Assembly: GCF_002900095.1 (NCBI RefSeq)
Contig: NZ_LLKN01000001.1
Coordinates: 248,001-312,000 of the forward strand
DNA: 64,000 bases
Origin: Salegentibacter mishustinae
Lineage (GTDB): Bacteria; Bacteroidota; Bacteroidia; Flavobacteriales; Flavobacteriaceae
Direction of reading: 5' to 3'
Shown here: one piece after another, positions 43,143 through 52,504 of the stretch
Layout: each line of letters opens with the position of its first letter
Numbering within the stretch: position 1 is the stretch's first letter
Program-made: the position numbers and the translations under genes
The notes under the pieces: generated by a model
What the model was told of the DNA's origin: nothing
Databases searched by the model: none
What the model saw: the letters and a program-made list of their open reading frames with translations, nothing else

Positions 43143-44354
43143 ATGTTTCGTTTAGACCTAAAAGCCCATACTAACATTGCTTTTGCCTATTTTTTCCTGG
43201 CTGCCGGCCTGGGAATTTTACTCCGGCTTTTTTACGTAACTCCCATTGCGGCAAATTATAAATATATTATTCACGCGCATTCTCATACCGCTTTGCTGGG
43301 TTGGGTATATCTTGCATTAACCGGAATTATTTATCGCTTACTTTTTCAAACTACAAAGCTTCCCAAAAAATACCTGTACATTTTCCTGGTAACCAATATT
43401 AGTTTGCTGGGCATGTTATTTAGTTTCCCTTTCCAGGGTTATGCGGTGGTTTCTATAATTTTTTCCACCCTTTTTTTGTTTTGCTCCTATTTTTATACCG
43501 GCTTTATTTTACGAAATACTCCGGACGAGCATAGGCACACCCAATATTTTAAACTTATAAAAGCTGCCTTATGGTATATGGTTTTTTCCAGTATTGGCCC
43601 CTGGGCTCTGGGCGCAATTATGAGTACGCTGGGCAAAGCTTCTATCTGGTATAAACTTTCTATCTATTTCTATCTTCATTTTCAATATAATGCCTGGTTT
43701 TTATTAGGCATTTTAGGTATTGTATTTTACCTTTTTCAGAAATTAAAATTGACATTTGCTCCAAGCGAGTTTAAGCGGTTTTTCTACCTGTTAAACTTCG
43801 GAGTGATCTTAAGCTTTTTTCTTTCTACTTATTGGACAAATCCGCCCATAGTTTTCCATTTTTTAGGTGGACTTGGCGTTATTTTACTGTTACTTGCTTT
43901 TTACCAACTTTTCGCGTTTATCCTGCGGAATAAATATCAATTGAAAGCCGGCTTGAGTTCATTTAATTATCAAATTTTAAAGATTACAGGCATATTATTG
44001 GTTGGGAAGATCTTTATGCAAAGCCTTACCGCAATTCCTTTTTTTGCCGACCTGGCTTTTGAAAATCTGGATTTTGTTATTGGCTATTTACACTGGGTTT
44101 TTCTTGGTTTTGTCTCCCTGGCTTTATTCGGGTTTTTAAATTGGTTGAAATTGATAAGGCTTCCCAAAAAAGCATTTTACCTGTACCTCAGCGGATTTTT
44201 AATTTCTGAAATGCTTATTTTCTACAAAGGTTTTGTGCTATGGCTGGGACTTCCGTTTTTCAGCAGTTATTTTCTGATCCTGGTTTTGGTAAGTGCACTA
44301 ATTCCCATTGCTGTAGGTTGGATCATAGGCCTAAATTTTAGGAAAAATAAGTAA
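43143..44354 (+). CDS. Polytopic membrane protein, heme-copper oxidase subunit I-like fold
   Basis: 403 residues from ATG 43143; a TTG start 30 bases earlier lacks support. About 12 membrane helices. A His-rich motif HAHSHTALLGW sits in the second helix, and His also occurs in YLHFQYNAWF and YLHWVFLG, at places like heme ligands of heme-copper oxidases and NO reductase. It lacks the full set of copper ligands that I can name. NnrS-like or a heme-carrying relative of nitric oxide reductase are options. It lies between ric and the Crp/Fnr gene, so a role in NO handling is likely. Confidence 0.6.
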   Translation: MFRLDLKAHTNIAFAYFFLAAGLGILLRLFYVTPIAANYKYIIHAHSHTALLGWVYLALTGIIYRLLFQTTKLPKKYLYIFLVTNISLLGMLFSFPFQGYAVVSIIFSTLFLFCSYFYTGFILRNTPDEHRHTQYFKLIKAALWYMVFSSIGPWALGAIMSTLGKASIWYKLSIYFYLHFQYNAWFLLGILGIVFYLFQKLKLTFAPSEFKRFFYLLNFGVILSFFLSTYWTNPPIVFHFLGGLGVILLLLAFYQLFAFILRNKYQLKAGLSSFNYQILKITGILLVGKIFMQSLTAIPFFADLAFENLDFVIGYLHWVFLGFVSLALFGFLNWLKLIRLPKKAFYLYLSGFLISEMLIFYKGFVLWLGLPFFSSYFLILVLVSALIPIAVGWIIGLNFRKNK

Positions 44355-44379
44355 ACTCTTCATTATTCATTCTCAGAAG

Positions 44380-44425
44380 ATATGACCGTTCTCATTTATT
44401 AACACAGTAATTTTCATCAGGTTTG
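44380..44425 (+). promoter_or_regulatory. Crp/Fnr-type operator and promoter of the regulator gene
   Basis: ATATGACCGTTCTCATTT (44380-44397) keeps the TATGA-n6-TCAT core. The box CAGGTTTG (44418-44425, 7 of 8 to TAnnTTTG) ends 36.5 bases from the operator centre, the same as at ric and nos. Points to self-control of the regulator. Confidence 0.6.
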
Positions 44426-44494
44426 CTATACATGATAAACGAGATTAAATGCTTAGTGAGCTTGCTTGGAAGTTGTTTAAATTAAAAGAATAGA

Positions 44495-45091
44495 ATGATT
44501 GAAGAACGTATTTTGCTGGATTTTGGAGCTTCGAAGGAAATTTACCATAAAGGAGACCAGCTTTTTGGGGAAGGCGAAATTGCTCTTAATTTCTTTCAAA
44601 TTATTTCCGGAGAGATCAAGATGAATAATTATAATGCCGATGGCAAGGAATTTATACAGGGTTTATTTGTAGACGGGCAGAGTTTTGGCGAACCACCCTT
44701 GCTGGCCGACGTAAAATATCCTGCAAATGCCGAGGCTATAAAAACTTCAGAAGTATTAAAACTACCAAAACTCAACTTTTTAGAACTGCTCACCAAACAT
44801 CCTGAAACGCATTTAAAACTCACTCGAACCCTTGCAAAAAGGCTTTTTTATAAAGCGATTATGGTTTCTGAAATTTCGAGTCAGGATCCGGAACATCGAA
44901 TTATAAGGATCCTGGATTACCTAAAACGATACGTACATCACATTGAAGGTGAATTTAAATTTAAAGTAAACCTCACCCGTCAGCAAATAGCCGATCTAAC
45001 CGGGCTACGGGTAGAAACGGTAATAAGGGCTATGAAAGGCCTGGAAAAGAAAGGCGAAATAAGAATTAAAAGCGGAAAAGTATATCGCTAA
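44495..45091 (+). CDS. Crp/Fnr family transcription regulator
   Basis: 198 residues. N-terminal cyclic-nucleotide-type beta barrel (GDQLFGEGEIALNFFQIISGEIKM, GQSFGEPPLL), a long dimer helix, and a C-terminal winged helix with LTRQQIADLTGLRVETVIRAMKGLEKKGEI. It contains no cysteine at all, so it cannot hold the 4Fe-4S cluster of Fnr; it may use heme or another signal, as in Dnr/NnrR types, or none. Its operator is probably TTATGA-n6-TCATAA, present before its own gene, ric and the nos operon. It faces the end of the nos operon across a 330-base gap. Confidence 0.9.
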   Translation: MIEERILLDFGASKEIYHKGDQLFGEGEIALNFFQIISGEIKMNNYNADGKEFIQGLFVDGQSFGEPPLLADVKYPANAEAIKTSEVLKLPKLNFLELLTKHPETHLKLTRTLAKRLFYKAIMVSEISSQDPEHRIIRILDYLKRYVHHIEGEFKFKVNLTRQQIADLTGLRVETVIRAMKGLEKKGEIRIKSGKVYR

Positions 45092-45423
45092 GCCCTTATT
45101 AGCTTCTTTATAATTTTTAAATATTATAATACAATTTATTCTTTTTTGCATTGCCCAAAAATGAAACAAAAAAGTCTAGGCTTACGAAACTTTATCTAAA
45201 TTTTATCGTACAATCCCTAAATTTTAGGAACTCTCCCGATAAAAATCGGGATCAAACAGCCTAAAATTTGACGGAATTTTCACTTCAAATTTCACGATAA
45301 ACTTTCGGTAGGCCGAAAAAACAACACTGCTAAAAATGAACCGAATCAATTTAAAGCTTTAGACACTCAATTTTAATAGGGTCTCACAGAACTACCCTAT
45401 TTACAAAGCTATTGGATTCAAAT
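45092..45423. repeat. Gene-free stretch with a dispersed palindromic repeat
   Basis: No gene. It contains TCCCGATAAAAATCGGGA (45234-45251), CCTAAATTTTAGG (about 45216-45228) and an outer imperfect stem between about 45180 and 45318 (CTTACGAAACTTTATC and GATAAACTTTCGGTAGG). The layered stems suggest a repeat unit of about 200 bp placed between two converging genes (Crp/Fnr and nosY). Confidence 0.55.
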
Positions 45424-46206
45424 TTAAAAATCTTTTTTAGCTGAAATATATTTTATTCTCCAAACAGGAAGTATCACCCATAAGCTCAGCACTGCAATCG
45501 AGGTTAACGCGCCCAGACCTGTTCCAAAAAACTGTTTAAATACAGCGCCGGTATAACCCAGCAAAGCAGAAATATCTAATTTCAGCAAAATGAGTATCCT
45601 GGAAAGATCTATAGGATTCAGCATACTTGCCACCAGGGAGAATTTATCCAGCGGGTAATCCTGAAAATAAACCAGCGACAGTAAGAAGAGTCCGTCGTAC
45701 ACCACAGCCAGGAAAAGCCAAAGCAAGATCGCCAGGCCAAAGCCTTTTATTTTATTCTCATGAGATAAAGCGATATTAAAAGCCAAAGCGGTAAAAATAA
45801 AAGTGAGAAATACCCCGGAAACCAAAAGAGAAGCGAAATCCCAAATTGCCCCCGACTGGAATAAACCGTAGATAATAAAAGGCAAGCCTAATCCAAGAAT
45901 AAGACTGGCCGATAAAGATATAGCCACGCCTAGGTATTGCCCTAGAAAAATAGAACTTCTTCTTACCGGTTGCGCCAGGAGTAGCTCTGTGAATTCCCGC
46001 GAATTATAAAAGTACATCACTCCAAAGATGGTCCCAATAAGAGGCACCAGAATAATGATCACGTTCATTAAAGTAATTACCGCATTAGAAAGGTCGTTGT
46101 TTAAAAACAACAAGACTACTCCCAAAAGCAAGTAAAAAAAGAAGTAGACGTAACTCCAGAGGCTACGCGAAAGGTCGTAAAAACTATATTTTAATATTTT
46201 AAGCAT
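45424..46206 (-). CDS. nosY: NosY, ABC permease for NosZ maturation
   Basis: 260 residues with six membrane helices and an ABC-2 pattern (YFYNSREFTELLLAQPVRRSSIFLGQYLG). NosY is the membrane part of the NosDFY complex that helps load the CuZ centre of NosZ. It is the last gene of the leftward nos operon and overlaps nosF by 8 bases. The order nosD-nosF-nosY supports the name. Confidence 0.92.
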   Translation of the reverse strand: MLKILKYSFYDLSRSLWSYVYFFFYLLLGVVLLFLNNDLSNAVITLMNVIIILVPLIGTIFGVMYFYNSREFTELLLAQPVRRSSIFLGQYLGVAISLSASLILGLGLPFIIYGLFQSGAIWDFASLLVSGVFLTFIFTALAFNIALSHENKIKGFGLAILLWLFLAVVYDGLFLLSLVYFQDYPLDKFSLVASMLNPIDLSRILILLKLDISALLGYTGAVFKQFFGTGLGALTSIAVLSLWVILPVWRIKYISAKKDF

Positions 46207-46906
46207 GGTTCTCGGTTAAGATGTTGGCAATGGCATGTTCAAAATCCTTTTCGCCTGTAGAAGTTTTAAGCTCCTCTACCGTTCCGTTGAAATAGATTTG
46301 ACCTTCCAGAAGAAATACAATTCTGTCTGATATTTCTTCCACAAAATTCATAATATGCGAAGTGATAAGAATGGTCTTCCCTTTCTCTTTTTCCCGCTGA
46401 ATAAGTTTTCGCAGGCGTATAAGCGAAACAGGATCCAGGCCTGAGGTTGGCTCATCAAGAATAATTAACGGACTATCGAACATAAAACATAAGACAAGAT
46501 TTACCTTCTGTTTACTTCCTCCTGAAAGATTACTGAGCTTTTTTTCCAGAAATGGTTCCAGCTTAAAAAGATCTATCAGCTCCTGGTCGCGCGCTTCTTT
46601 ACCACGCAGATCTTTAATCATATCAATAAGCTCCTGTACCTTTAAATTGCCGGGAAAATTTGCTATTTGCGGCAGGTAATCTATATTTTTTCGGTAATTC
46701 CAGTGTTTTTTTACCCTTTCCCCGTTAATTTGAATTTCTCCCTTTTGGGGTACTACCATCCCAAGGATACTTTTTATAAGCGTGGTTTTCCCGGAACCGT
46801 TTGGCCCCAATACCGCTACAATTCCGCTTTCGGGGGTCTTAAGGTTAAGTCCGTTTAGCACAACCAGCGGACCAAATTTTTTATGGAGGTTTGTAATATT
46901 TACCAT
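46199..46906 (-). CDS. nosF: NosF, ABC ATPase for NosZ maturation
   Basis: 235 residues. Walker A GPNGSGKTT, signature LSGGSKQKVNL, Walker B LIILDEPTSGLDP, and switch His in ITSHIMNFV. It powers NosY and acts on NosD. It overlaps nosD by 7 bases and nosY by 8, so the three are translated together. Confidence 0.93.
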   Translation of the reverse strand: MVNITNLHKKFGPLVVLNGLNLKTPESGIVAVLGPNGSGKTTLIKSILGMVVPQKGEIQINGERVKKHWNYRKNIDYLPQIANFPGNLKVQELIDMIKDLRGKEARDQELIDLFKLEPFLEKKLSNLSGGSKQKVNLVLCFMFDSPLIILDEPTSGLDPVSLIRLRKLIQREKEKGKTILITSHIMNFVEEISDRIVFLLEGQIYFNGTVEELKTSTGEKDFEHAIANILTENHA

Positions 46907-48141
46907 TGGATTCTTTTCATTTGGGGTTGAGCATCAATAAGATCGGCCGGCGTAAAAATTGGAGAAACTTTCTCTGAAAAATCCAGCAGATCTATAAACG
47001 TACTTCTTAATAGCACTATCGCTTCCGGGGTTTTGTTCACGAGGTAGGAAAATAGCGTCACCGGTCTAAAAGGCACATCTCCAATTCCATCTCTATTTAA
47101 ATCGTAGCCGGAATAACCGCTCCAGTAATTATTGGTGAACTTATTGTTATTGAGTCTCCCGGTATAGGCTACATCAAAAGAATTGTATAAAAAATTATTG
47201 CGTTTAAAATTGTTATCATAAACAGCACCCCGAATTCTTATCGCGTAACCATTATTCCTAAAATCGTTTTCTATATAATCTATGCGGTTCGTATTATCGG
47301 CACTAATCGCTATAGTGTTATCTTCAAAAATATTATTCTTTAATTCTGAATCGTTTATTTCTTTTAGCAGAAGTCCGTAGGAAGCGCTCCCCCAGTTTTT
47401 CCTGAACTGGTTATCCTGCATATCAATAAATTTGGAATACATTACAGCTACACCGGCTCCATTGTTTTCAAAAATATTGCCCTTATATAGATCGTGATCT
47501 GAAAACATAAAATGCAGGCCGTAACGTAAATTGTCTTTGCATAGGTTATTGATGATCTCTGAATTATTTACAAACTCCAGGTAAATGCCATCTCTAAGAC
47601 CAATTACTTCGTTATTCTTTACAGTAATTTCTTCCGATTTCCAGATATGTACACCATTACCCGAAGTAGATTGGCTTTCAGCATTACTAGTAATAATATT
47701 TCCTGAAACTGTTCCTTCTGACGATCTTTCTAAAAGAATCCCAAAAAACACCTGATCCAGCCTGTTGTTCTTTATCTCAAAATTTTTAGCGTTTGAAACC
47801 AGGATCCCCGCAAAGTCGTTGGTATGACTTCTACCCACGTTTATAATTTTCAAACCTTCAATCGAAAAATTTTCTGCTCTTACACTTACGGCGGTCCCTT
47901 CCATTTCAGCGTCTATCACCGGAAACCCCTCGCCTATTATAGTAAGGGATTTATCGATAATGCTTATGTCGTGTTCTTTATAAGTCCCGCTTTTAATCCT
48001 GAGAATATCACCATCTTCGGCCATATCTACAGCAGCCTGAATAGTCTTCACCTCACAAGACTTACAGACTTCTATCTCCTGAGCCTGGGAAACCACAGAT
48101 GCTAGAACGAGAAATAAGAAAAGAAAAAACGACCTTAACAT
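46900..48141 (-). CDS. nosD: NosD, periplasmic copper-maturation protein
   Basis: 413 residues. Signal peptide about 1-20 (ends SQAQ). A right-handed beta-helix with repeated NNxF/GNxI turns (ENNGAGVAVMYSK, NNIFEDNTIA, NNRLDQVFF), as in CASH-domain proteins. NosD takes copper from NosL and delivers it to NosZ with NosF and NosY. The two cysteines in VCKSCE just after the signal peptide could bind copper or form a disulfide. Confidence 0.93.
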   Translation of the reverse strand: MLRSFFLFLFLVLASVVSQAQEIEVCKSCEVKTIQAAVDMAEDGDILRIKSGTYKEHDISIIDKSLTIIGEGFPVIDAEMEGTAVSVRAENFSIEGLKIINVGRSHTNDFAGILVSNAKNFEIKNNRLDQVFFGILLERSSEGTVSGNIITSNAESQSTSGNGVHIWKSEEITVKNNEVIGLRDGIYLEFVNNSEIINNLCKDNLRYGLHFMFSDHDLYKGNIFENNGAGVAVMYSKFIDMQDNQFRKNWGSASYGLLLKEINDSELKNNIFEDNTIAISADNTNRIDYIENDFRNNGYAIRIRGAVYDNNFKRNNFLYNSFDVAYTGRLNNNKFTNNYWSGYSGYDLNRDGIGDVPFRPVTLFSYLVNKTPEAIVLLRSTFIDLLDFSEKVSPIFTPADLIDAQPQMKRIQW

Positions 48142-48145
48142 AGTA

Positions 48146-48586
48146 TCAATAGCTTGTTGTTAATGAATCATTTTCGAGAAAAATAGTCTTTAATTCCTGC
48201 CAGTTGAAGATGTCTTTAGATTCCGTATTCACCACAGCACTTTCCTTTTTAAAAGCGGCAAGGTTGCCACCCATGGGAGATTTTATACTATCGTTTATCA
48301 CGAAATTTGCTTCGTTCACACTTATCATAGTTCCCGGCTGTTCAAAATTGGCAACCAGGTTTACGGGCATTTCGTAATTATGCTGAAGCTGGTGGTTTAC
48401 CATGCATTCTATAGCATCATATTTGTACTGCTTTCCTTTTTCACTTACAGCCTGCGCAGCATAAGCCTTACTCACAATAGTCATCTCGCAAAAATCACAG
48501 TTATCCTTACCATAATCTATAGGTTGGGGTTCACTACTACAAGCTGTAAATAGTACGAGTACAAGTAGGTAAATTATCTTTTTCAT
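48146..48586 (-). CDS. nosL: NosL, copper-binding lipoprotein
   Basis: 146 residues. Lipoprotein signal with Cys16 (VLFTACSS). The NosL motif NCDFCEM (Cys30, Cys33, Met35) binds Cu(I). C-terminal alpha/beta part contains SPMGGNLAAF, as usual in NosL. It hands copper to NosD. Spacing to nosD is 4 bases. Confidence 0.92.
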   Translation of the reverse strand: MKKIIYLLVLVLFTACSSEPQPIDYGKDNCDFCEMTIVSKAYAAQAVSEKGKQYKYDAIECMVNHQLQHNYEMPVNLVANFEQPGTMISVNEANFVINDSIKSPMGGNLAAFKKESAVVNTESKDIFNWQELKTIFLENDSLTTSY

Positions 48587-48597
48587 AGCTTTAATTT

Positions 48598-49215
48598 TTA
48601 TTTAGCCATCGTTTCATTTGCCTTTTTCCCAATCCACCAGGCGACCAGAGTTAATAACATTCCTACAAACATTAAATAAGCGCCTGCCCTGGGATAAGAA
48701 TGTGCGGTGAAATTCAAAATCTTCTGTGATCCCAGCAAGGGTGGTTTATAGCTCAAAGGATTACCTTCAGAATCGGTTAACTTCATAATCGCTTTGGGAT
48801 CAAGGTCAGTTCCATAATCGGTTAGCCAATTATTGAAATCCATCATTCCCAGGATGCCTAAAAAAGTCATTAAGATAAGCCAGCCTAAGAACCAGTTTGG
48901 ATGAATAATTCTAAAGAAGCCAAGTATTCCCAGGAGAGCACCAAGCGCAGCCATTCCTCCAATTACAATGGGAAAAGTATTGAATTCCCACATTTCGGCC
49001 GGGGTAGGGATCTTCTTCATCCCAATATAGTGGTTAATACCATCTATATTCTGAATATCAAATTCTTCTTCCCCCTGAATTCCATTAATATAAATATTCA
49101 TCCCCAGGGGATCTGGATATTGTGGGGCTTCCAGCTGGATGTTCCAGAGCGGATAGATAAACAGCCCGAGCAGTAAAGCTGAACCTATTATCATTAAAAT
49201 TCCTGATTTTTTCAT
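48598..49215 (-). CDS. Membrane protein conserved in nos operons (unknown role)
   Basis: 205 residues with four membrane helices (about 4-22, 83-103, 110-128, 178-198). The loop between helices 1 and 2 faces the periplasm (YPDPLGMNIYINGIQGEEEFDIQ, NHYIGMKKIPT) with His and Met residues. I know no biochemical function. The position between nosZ and nosL, with short gaps, argues for a part in copper delivery or electron supply to NosZ. The HY-x-G-MK-x-I stretch is the best candidate metal site. Confidence 0.7.
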   Translation of the reverse strand: MKKSGILMIIGSALLLGLFIYPLWNIQLEAPQYPDPLGMNIYINGIQGEEEFDIQNIDGINHYIGMKKIPTPAEMWEFNTFPIVIGGMAALGALLGILGFFRIIHPNWFLGWLILMTFLGILGMMDFNNWLTDYGTDLDPKAIMKLTDSEGNPLSYKPPLLGSQKILNFTAHSYPRAGAYLMFVGMLLTLVAWWIGKKANETMAK

Positions 49216-49302
49216 TGTAAGGGGATTTTTAAAAGAAAGCGGGTAAACATTCCATCCACCCGCCTTCTCGATCTAAAAACAACCAGTTTTCAACTAAATA
49301 AA

Positions 49303-51270
49303 CTAATTAATCTCTTCATCATCCAAAGTCCATTTTAAAGGCACATTTGAATTTTGGCCAGATACTCTTACGTATCCCTGCATTTCCTGGTGAAGCGCTG
49401 AACAGAAGTCGGTACAGTAAAATGGCCAAACTCCTTCTTTTTTAGGTTCCCAGGTAATTGTTTTTGTTTGCCCGGGCATAATTAAAAGCTCAGAGGTATT
49501 TGCACCAATCATAGCGAAGCCGTGCGGTACATCAAAATCCTGCTCAAGGTTAGTAACGTGGAAGAATACCTTATCTCCTACTTTTATACCTTCAAGGTTA
49601 TCTGGTGAGAAGTGACTTCTCACGGTAGTCATATATACGTGAACTTCATTCCCATCACGCTCCATTTTTGTTTCAGACTCGCTAGTAGCAGCATATTCGT
49701 GCTCGTTTTCATCCAGTCGGTAAATCTTTTTAGATTGAGACTTAATCTTTTCGGCAGGAATACCGGCAGCGTAGTGAGGTTCTCCGTGAGTTGGAAAGTC
49801 TAAAAGAAGTTCCATTTTTTCGCCGGAAATATCATATAGCTGTGCAGAGTGCTCCAATTCGGGTCCTGTTGGCAGGTAACGATCTTTGGTAATTTTGTTC
49901 ATAGAGATCATATACTTCCCATAAGGTTCTCTTGAATTTCCTCCGGGAATCATAAGGTGACCAACAGAATAGTAACTAGGCTGTCTGTCTAGCACCTCCC
50001 AGGTTCCTAATTTCCATTTCACAACTTCAGAAGAGATAAAGAAAGTAGTATAAGCATTTCCTTTACCATCAAACTCGGTATGCAGTGGGCCTAATCCTCC
50101 TTCTTTCACAGTTCCTGCAAGGGTAGAATCGAAGTTTAAAATTGGAATACCATAAGCATCACCGTCAAAATCTTTATTTTCAATAGCCTTAAGCATTTTT
50201 GAGAAAGAGTGAACGGTTAGATCTGTTGAAAGCTTTCCGTTACCTACAATGTACTCTCCAGATGGATCTACATCACAACCGTGAGGAGATTTTGGAGTTG
50301 GCATAAAGTATACCGCTCCTTCTACTTCTCTTGGATCTACGGTAAGCACTTTATTTTTCATAGTAGTGGTAGCAGCCTGGGTACTGTGGTCAAAAACATT
50401 GTGCGCATATTCAGCAGCGATTTCTTCGCCACCTCCATTTTCCACATATTCCTGGATCTTTTTCCAGTTTACAGCTGCAATAAAATCTTTATCATTTTGA
50501 GAAGCATTAACTTCCTGCATGGTGTGAGCTTCTTCGGTATTATAAGTAGTAAAGAAGAACCAACCGTGAGAATCTCCACGTCCGGGGTGGGAAAGGTCGT
50601 AGTTGAATCCTGGCATTTTAAGCTGAAAATCGATATTCATTCTACCGTCTTCACCAACCGCAATAAAGGTAAGAGGACCTTTAAAGTTCCCTTTCATTTG
50701 ATCTATAGCCATATCCTCCTGTGGATAAGGAACAGAGAAACGCGTACCTGCAACTACATATTCTGTGTTTTCGGTAATGAAAGAAGAAGAGTGGTTCCCT
50801 GCACTGTGAGGGATCTCAATGATCTCTTCGGTTTCAAAAGTTTCAAGACTAATACGTGCTATCCTTGGCGTGTTATTCTCGTTGATAAATATCCAACGCC
50901 CATCAAGTTCTCCTTCGGTTTGAGAAATATCAGGATGGTGAGAATCTCCCCACGGCACAAATCCGAAAGAAGTATTTAACATTGGTACTGTTTCCTCAGA
51001 ATATCCATAACCATTGGTTGGGAATTGTGAAAAAACAGGGATCTCTTTAAGCATTCTTCCTGAAGGCAAACCGTAAACTGTTAGGTTACCACTATATCCA
51101 CCTGAAAGGAATGCATAATATTCATCATGTTCTCCCGGCGCTACATAAACACGTTCGGCTGCGTTAGAAGTGATGGCTCCTGATTTCTCACCAGAAGATT
51201 CATCATTCCCACATGACTGGATAAATAGCCCCAGGACTCCCAGAACCGCGATTTTAAAAATATTTTTCAT
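49303..51270 (-). CDS. nosZ: Nitrous-oxide reductase NosZ, clade II, predicted lipoprotein
   Basis: 655 residues from ATG 51270, which gives a clean Sec/lipoprotein signal (GLFIQSC, Cys20); a longer start would run into the fasciclin gene end. No twin-arginine motif, so it is the Sec-dependent clade II type. A seven-bladed propeller carries His residues for the CuZ centre (SHHPDIS, GDSHGW, SPHGCDVDPSG, PLHTEFDG). The C-terminal cupredoxin has the CuA ligands CTDFCSALHQEM (Cys619, Cys623, His627, Met630) and a His in VPHGF. It reduces N2O to N2 on the periplasmic side. Confidence 0.95.
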   Translation of the reverse strand: MKNIFKIAVLGVLGLFIQSCGNDESSGEKSGAITSNAAERVYVAPGEHDEYYAFLSGGYSGNLTVYGLPSGRMLKEIPVFSQFPTNGYGYSEETVPMLNTSFGFVPWGDSHHPDISQTEGELDGRWIFINENNTPRIARISLETFETEEIIEIPHSAGNHSSSFITENTEYVVAGTRFSVPYPQEDMAIDQMKGNFKGPLTFIAVGEDGRMNIDFQLKMPGFNYDLSHPGRGDSHGWFFFTTYNTEEAHTMQEVNASQNDKDFIAAVNWKKIQEYVENGGGEEIAAEYAHNVFDHSTQAATTTMKNKVLTVDPREVEGAVYFMPTPKSPHGCDVDPSGEYIVGNGKLSTDLTVHSFSKMLKAIENKDFDGDAYGIPILNFDSTLAGTVKEGGLGPLHTEFDGKGNAYTTFFISSEVVKWKLGTWEVLDRQPSYYSVGHLMIPGGNSREPYGKYMISMNKITKDRYLPTGPELEHSAQLYDISGEKMELLLDFPTHGEPHYAAGIPAEKIKSQSKKIYRLDENEHEYAATSESETKMERDGNEVHVYMTTVRSHFSPDNLEGIKVGDKVFFHVTNLEQDFDVPHGFAMIGANTSELLIMPGQTKTITWEPKKEGVWPFYCTDFCSALHQEMQGYVRVSGQNSNVPLKWTLDDEEIN

Positions 51271-51308
51271 TAGATTGGGTTTTAATTTATTAATTGAAAT
51301 TAGATTGA

Positions 51309-51905
51309 TTATTCTTTTGGTAAAATGACGTCTTCCACTATATGCACCCATCCGTTACTTACTTTAACGGTACCTACAATTTTAGCTCCTCCAACAATAA
51401 TGTCTTCGCCTTCCTTACTCACCTCAACATTCTCTCCTGAAGCCATATAAAGGCTACGCCCCTTTTCGATATTCTTCTCAAGCATATCTATGGGATAATT
51501 GCTAGGCGCCACATGATTTTTAAGGATATAAGCCAGTTTAGACTTGTTTTCTGGTTTTAAAAGATCTTCAACGGTGCCATCGGGTAGTTTATCGAAAGCT
51601 GCATCTGTTGGAGCAAAAACCGTAAGCGGCCCAACATTAACAAGCGCATTTTCAACACCTGCAGCTTGCACTGCCGCTACCAAAGTGGTGTGATCTTTAG
51701 AATCCATGGCTAAGCGCAAAGCATTTGGATTTTCACTATCGCCTTCAATAAAAGCCTGGCCCTTATTGGAGCCCTCATTATTTTCAGCTTCAGTAGTTGC
51801 GGCAGGAGTTTCACCTTCATCTGTTTTATTATCCTTACAGCCAATAAAAATAGTAGCACTTAAAAGCAGGATACACGTTATTAAAAAAGGGAGTTTTTTC
51901 ATCAT
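51309..51905 (-). CDS. Fasciclin-domain lipoprotein
   Basis: 198 residues. Lipoprotein signal with Cys23 (IFIGCKD), an acidic linker, then one fasciclin (FAS1) domain: LVAAVQAAGVENAL, GPLTVFAPTDAAFDKLP, VNVGPL, and VSNGWVHIVEDVILP. FAS1 domains act in adhesion or protein contact. Its place between the cytochrome c and nosZ genes suggests a link with NosZ or the membrane-bound electron chain. It is 38 bases before nosZ. The exact role is unknown. Confidence 0.88.
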   Translation of the reverse strand: MMKKLPFLITCILLLSATIFIGCKDNKTDEGETPAATTEAENNEGSNKGQAFIEGDSENPNALRLAMDSKDHTTLVAAVQAAGVENALVNVGPLTVFAPTDAAFDKLPDGTVEDLLKPENKSKLAYILKNHVAPSNYPIDMLEKNIEKGRSLYMASGENVEVSKEGEDIIVGGAKIVGTVKVSNGWVHIVEDVILPKE

Positions 51906-51964
51906 TGATTGGTTTAGTTAGGTTTTGTTTGCCTTCAGGTTAACTCATTGTTTACTGGAACAAG

Positions 51965-52480
51965 CTAATTTTGCTTATCATATTGTCTGAAATATTCTAC
52001 AATAGCCCTGGCCTCATCTTCTTTAAGCCCCTGGTTAGCCATAACAGCCATATTTGACTCTATTAATAATTTTTTGGCGATAGGATCTTTTTTGATCATT
52101 TCTTCGGGATTAAGAATCATATTCATGATCCACTCGGGGGAGCGTCTTTCGGTAACACCAGCTAGCGATGGACCAACAAATTTCTTATCCATTTTGTGGC
52201 AGGCAGAACACATTTTCTTAAAAATATCTGCTCCATTAGCAGCCATTTCAGCATTGATATCGGCGGGTAGCTCCATAGATTTTACCGGGCCAATTCCTTT
52301 ATTGGCTAAAGCAACACCAGAATCCTGAGAGGTATTATCGGTTTCAACCTTTTCTTTTTTAGGTTGAGATCCATAATCATCTAGGCGAAGATCTTTTTCA
52401 TTGTCTTTTTCTGAATTTCCGCAGGCTGCGAATGAAAATACCAGGGCTATAGCCAATCCTATTTTTACAAATAATTTCAT
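51965..52480 (-). CDS. Mono-heme cytochrome c lipoprotein of the nos operon
   Basis: 171 residues from ATG 52480; an earlier start at 52525 adds a poor leader. Lipoprotein signal with Cys20. One heme site CSACH (Cys91, Cys94, His95) and a Met ligand in ESNMAVMANQG; the end is the usual EARAIVEYFRQY helix of class I cytochromes. First gene of the nos operon, probably giving electrons to NosZ. A Crp/Fnr-type operator lies upstream. Confidence 0.92.
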   Translation of the reverse strand: MKLFVKIGLAIALVFSFAACGNSEKDNEKDLRLDDYGSQPKKEKVETDNTSQDSGVALANKGIGPVKSMELPADINAEMAANGADIFKKMCSACHKMDKKFVGPSLAGVTERRSPEWIMNMILNPEEMIKKDPIAKKLLIESNMAVMANQGLKEDEARAIVEYFRQYDKQN

Positions 52481-52504
52481 AATGATTGTTTTTGATTTCT
52501 GAAG

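Noticed and set aside
50281-50979. 232-codon frame antisense to nosZ
   Set aside because: nosZ on the other strand is certain; the antisense frame is a by-product of its codon pattern.
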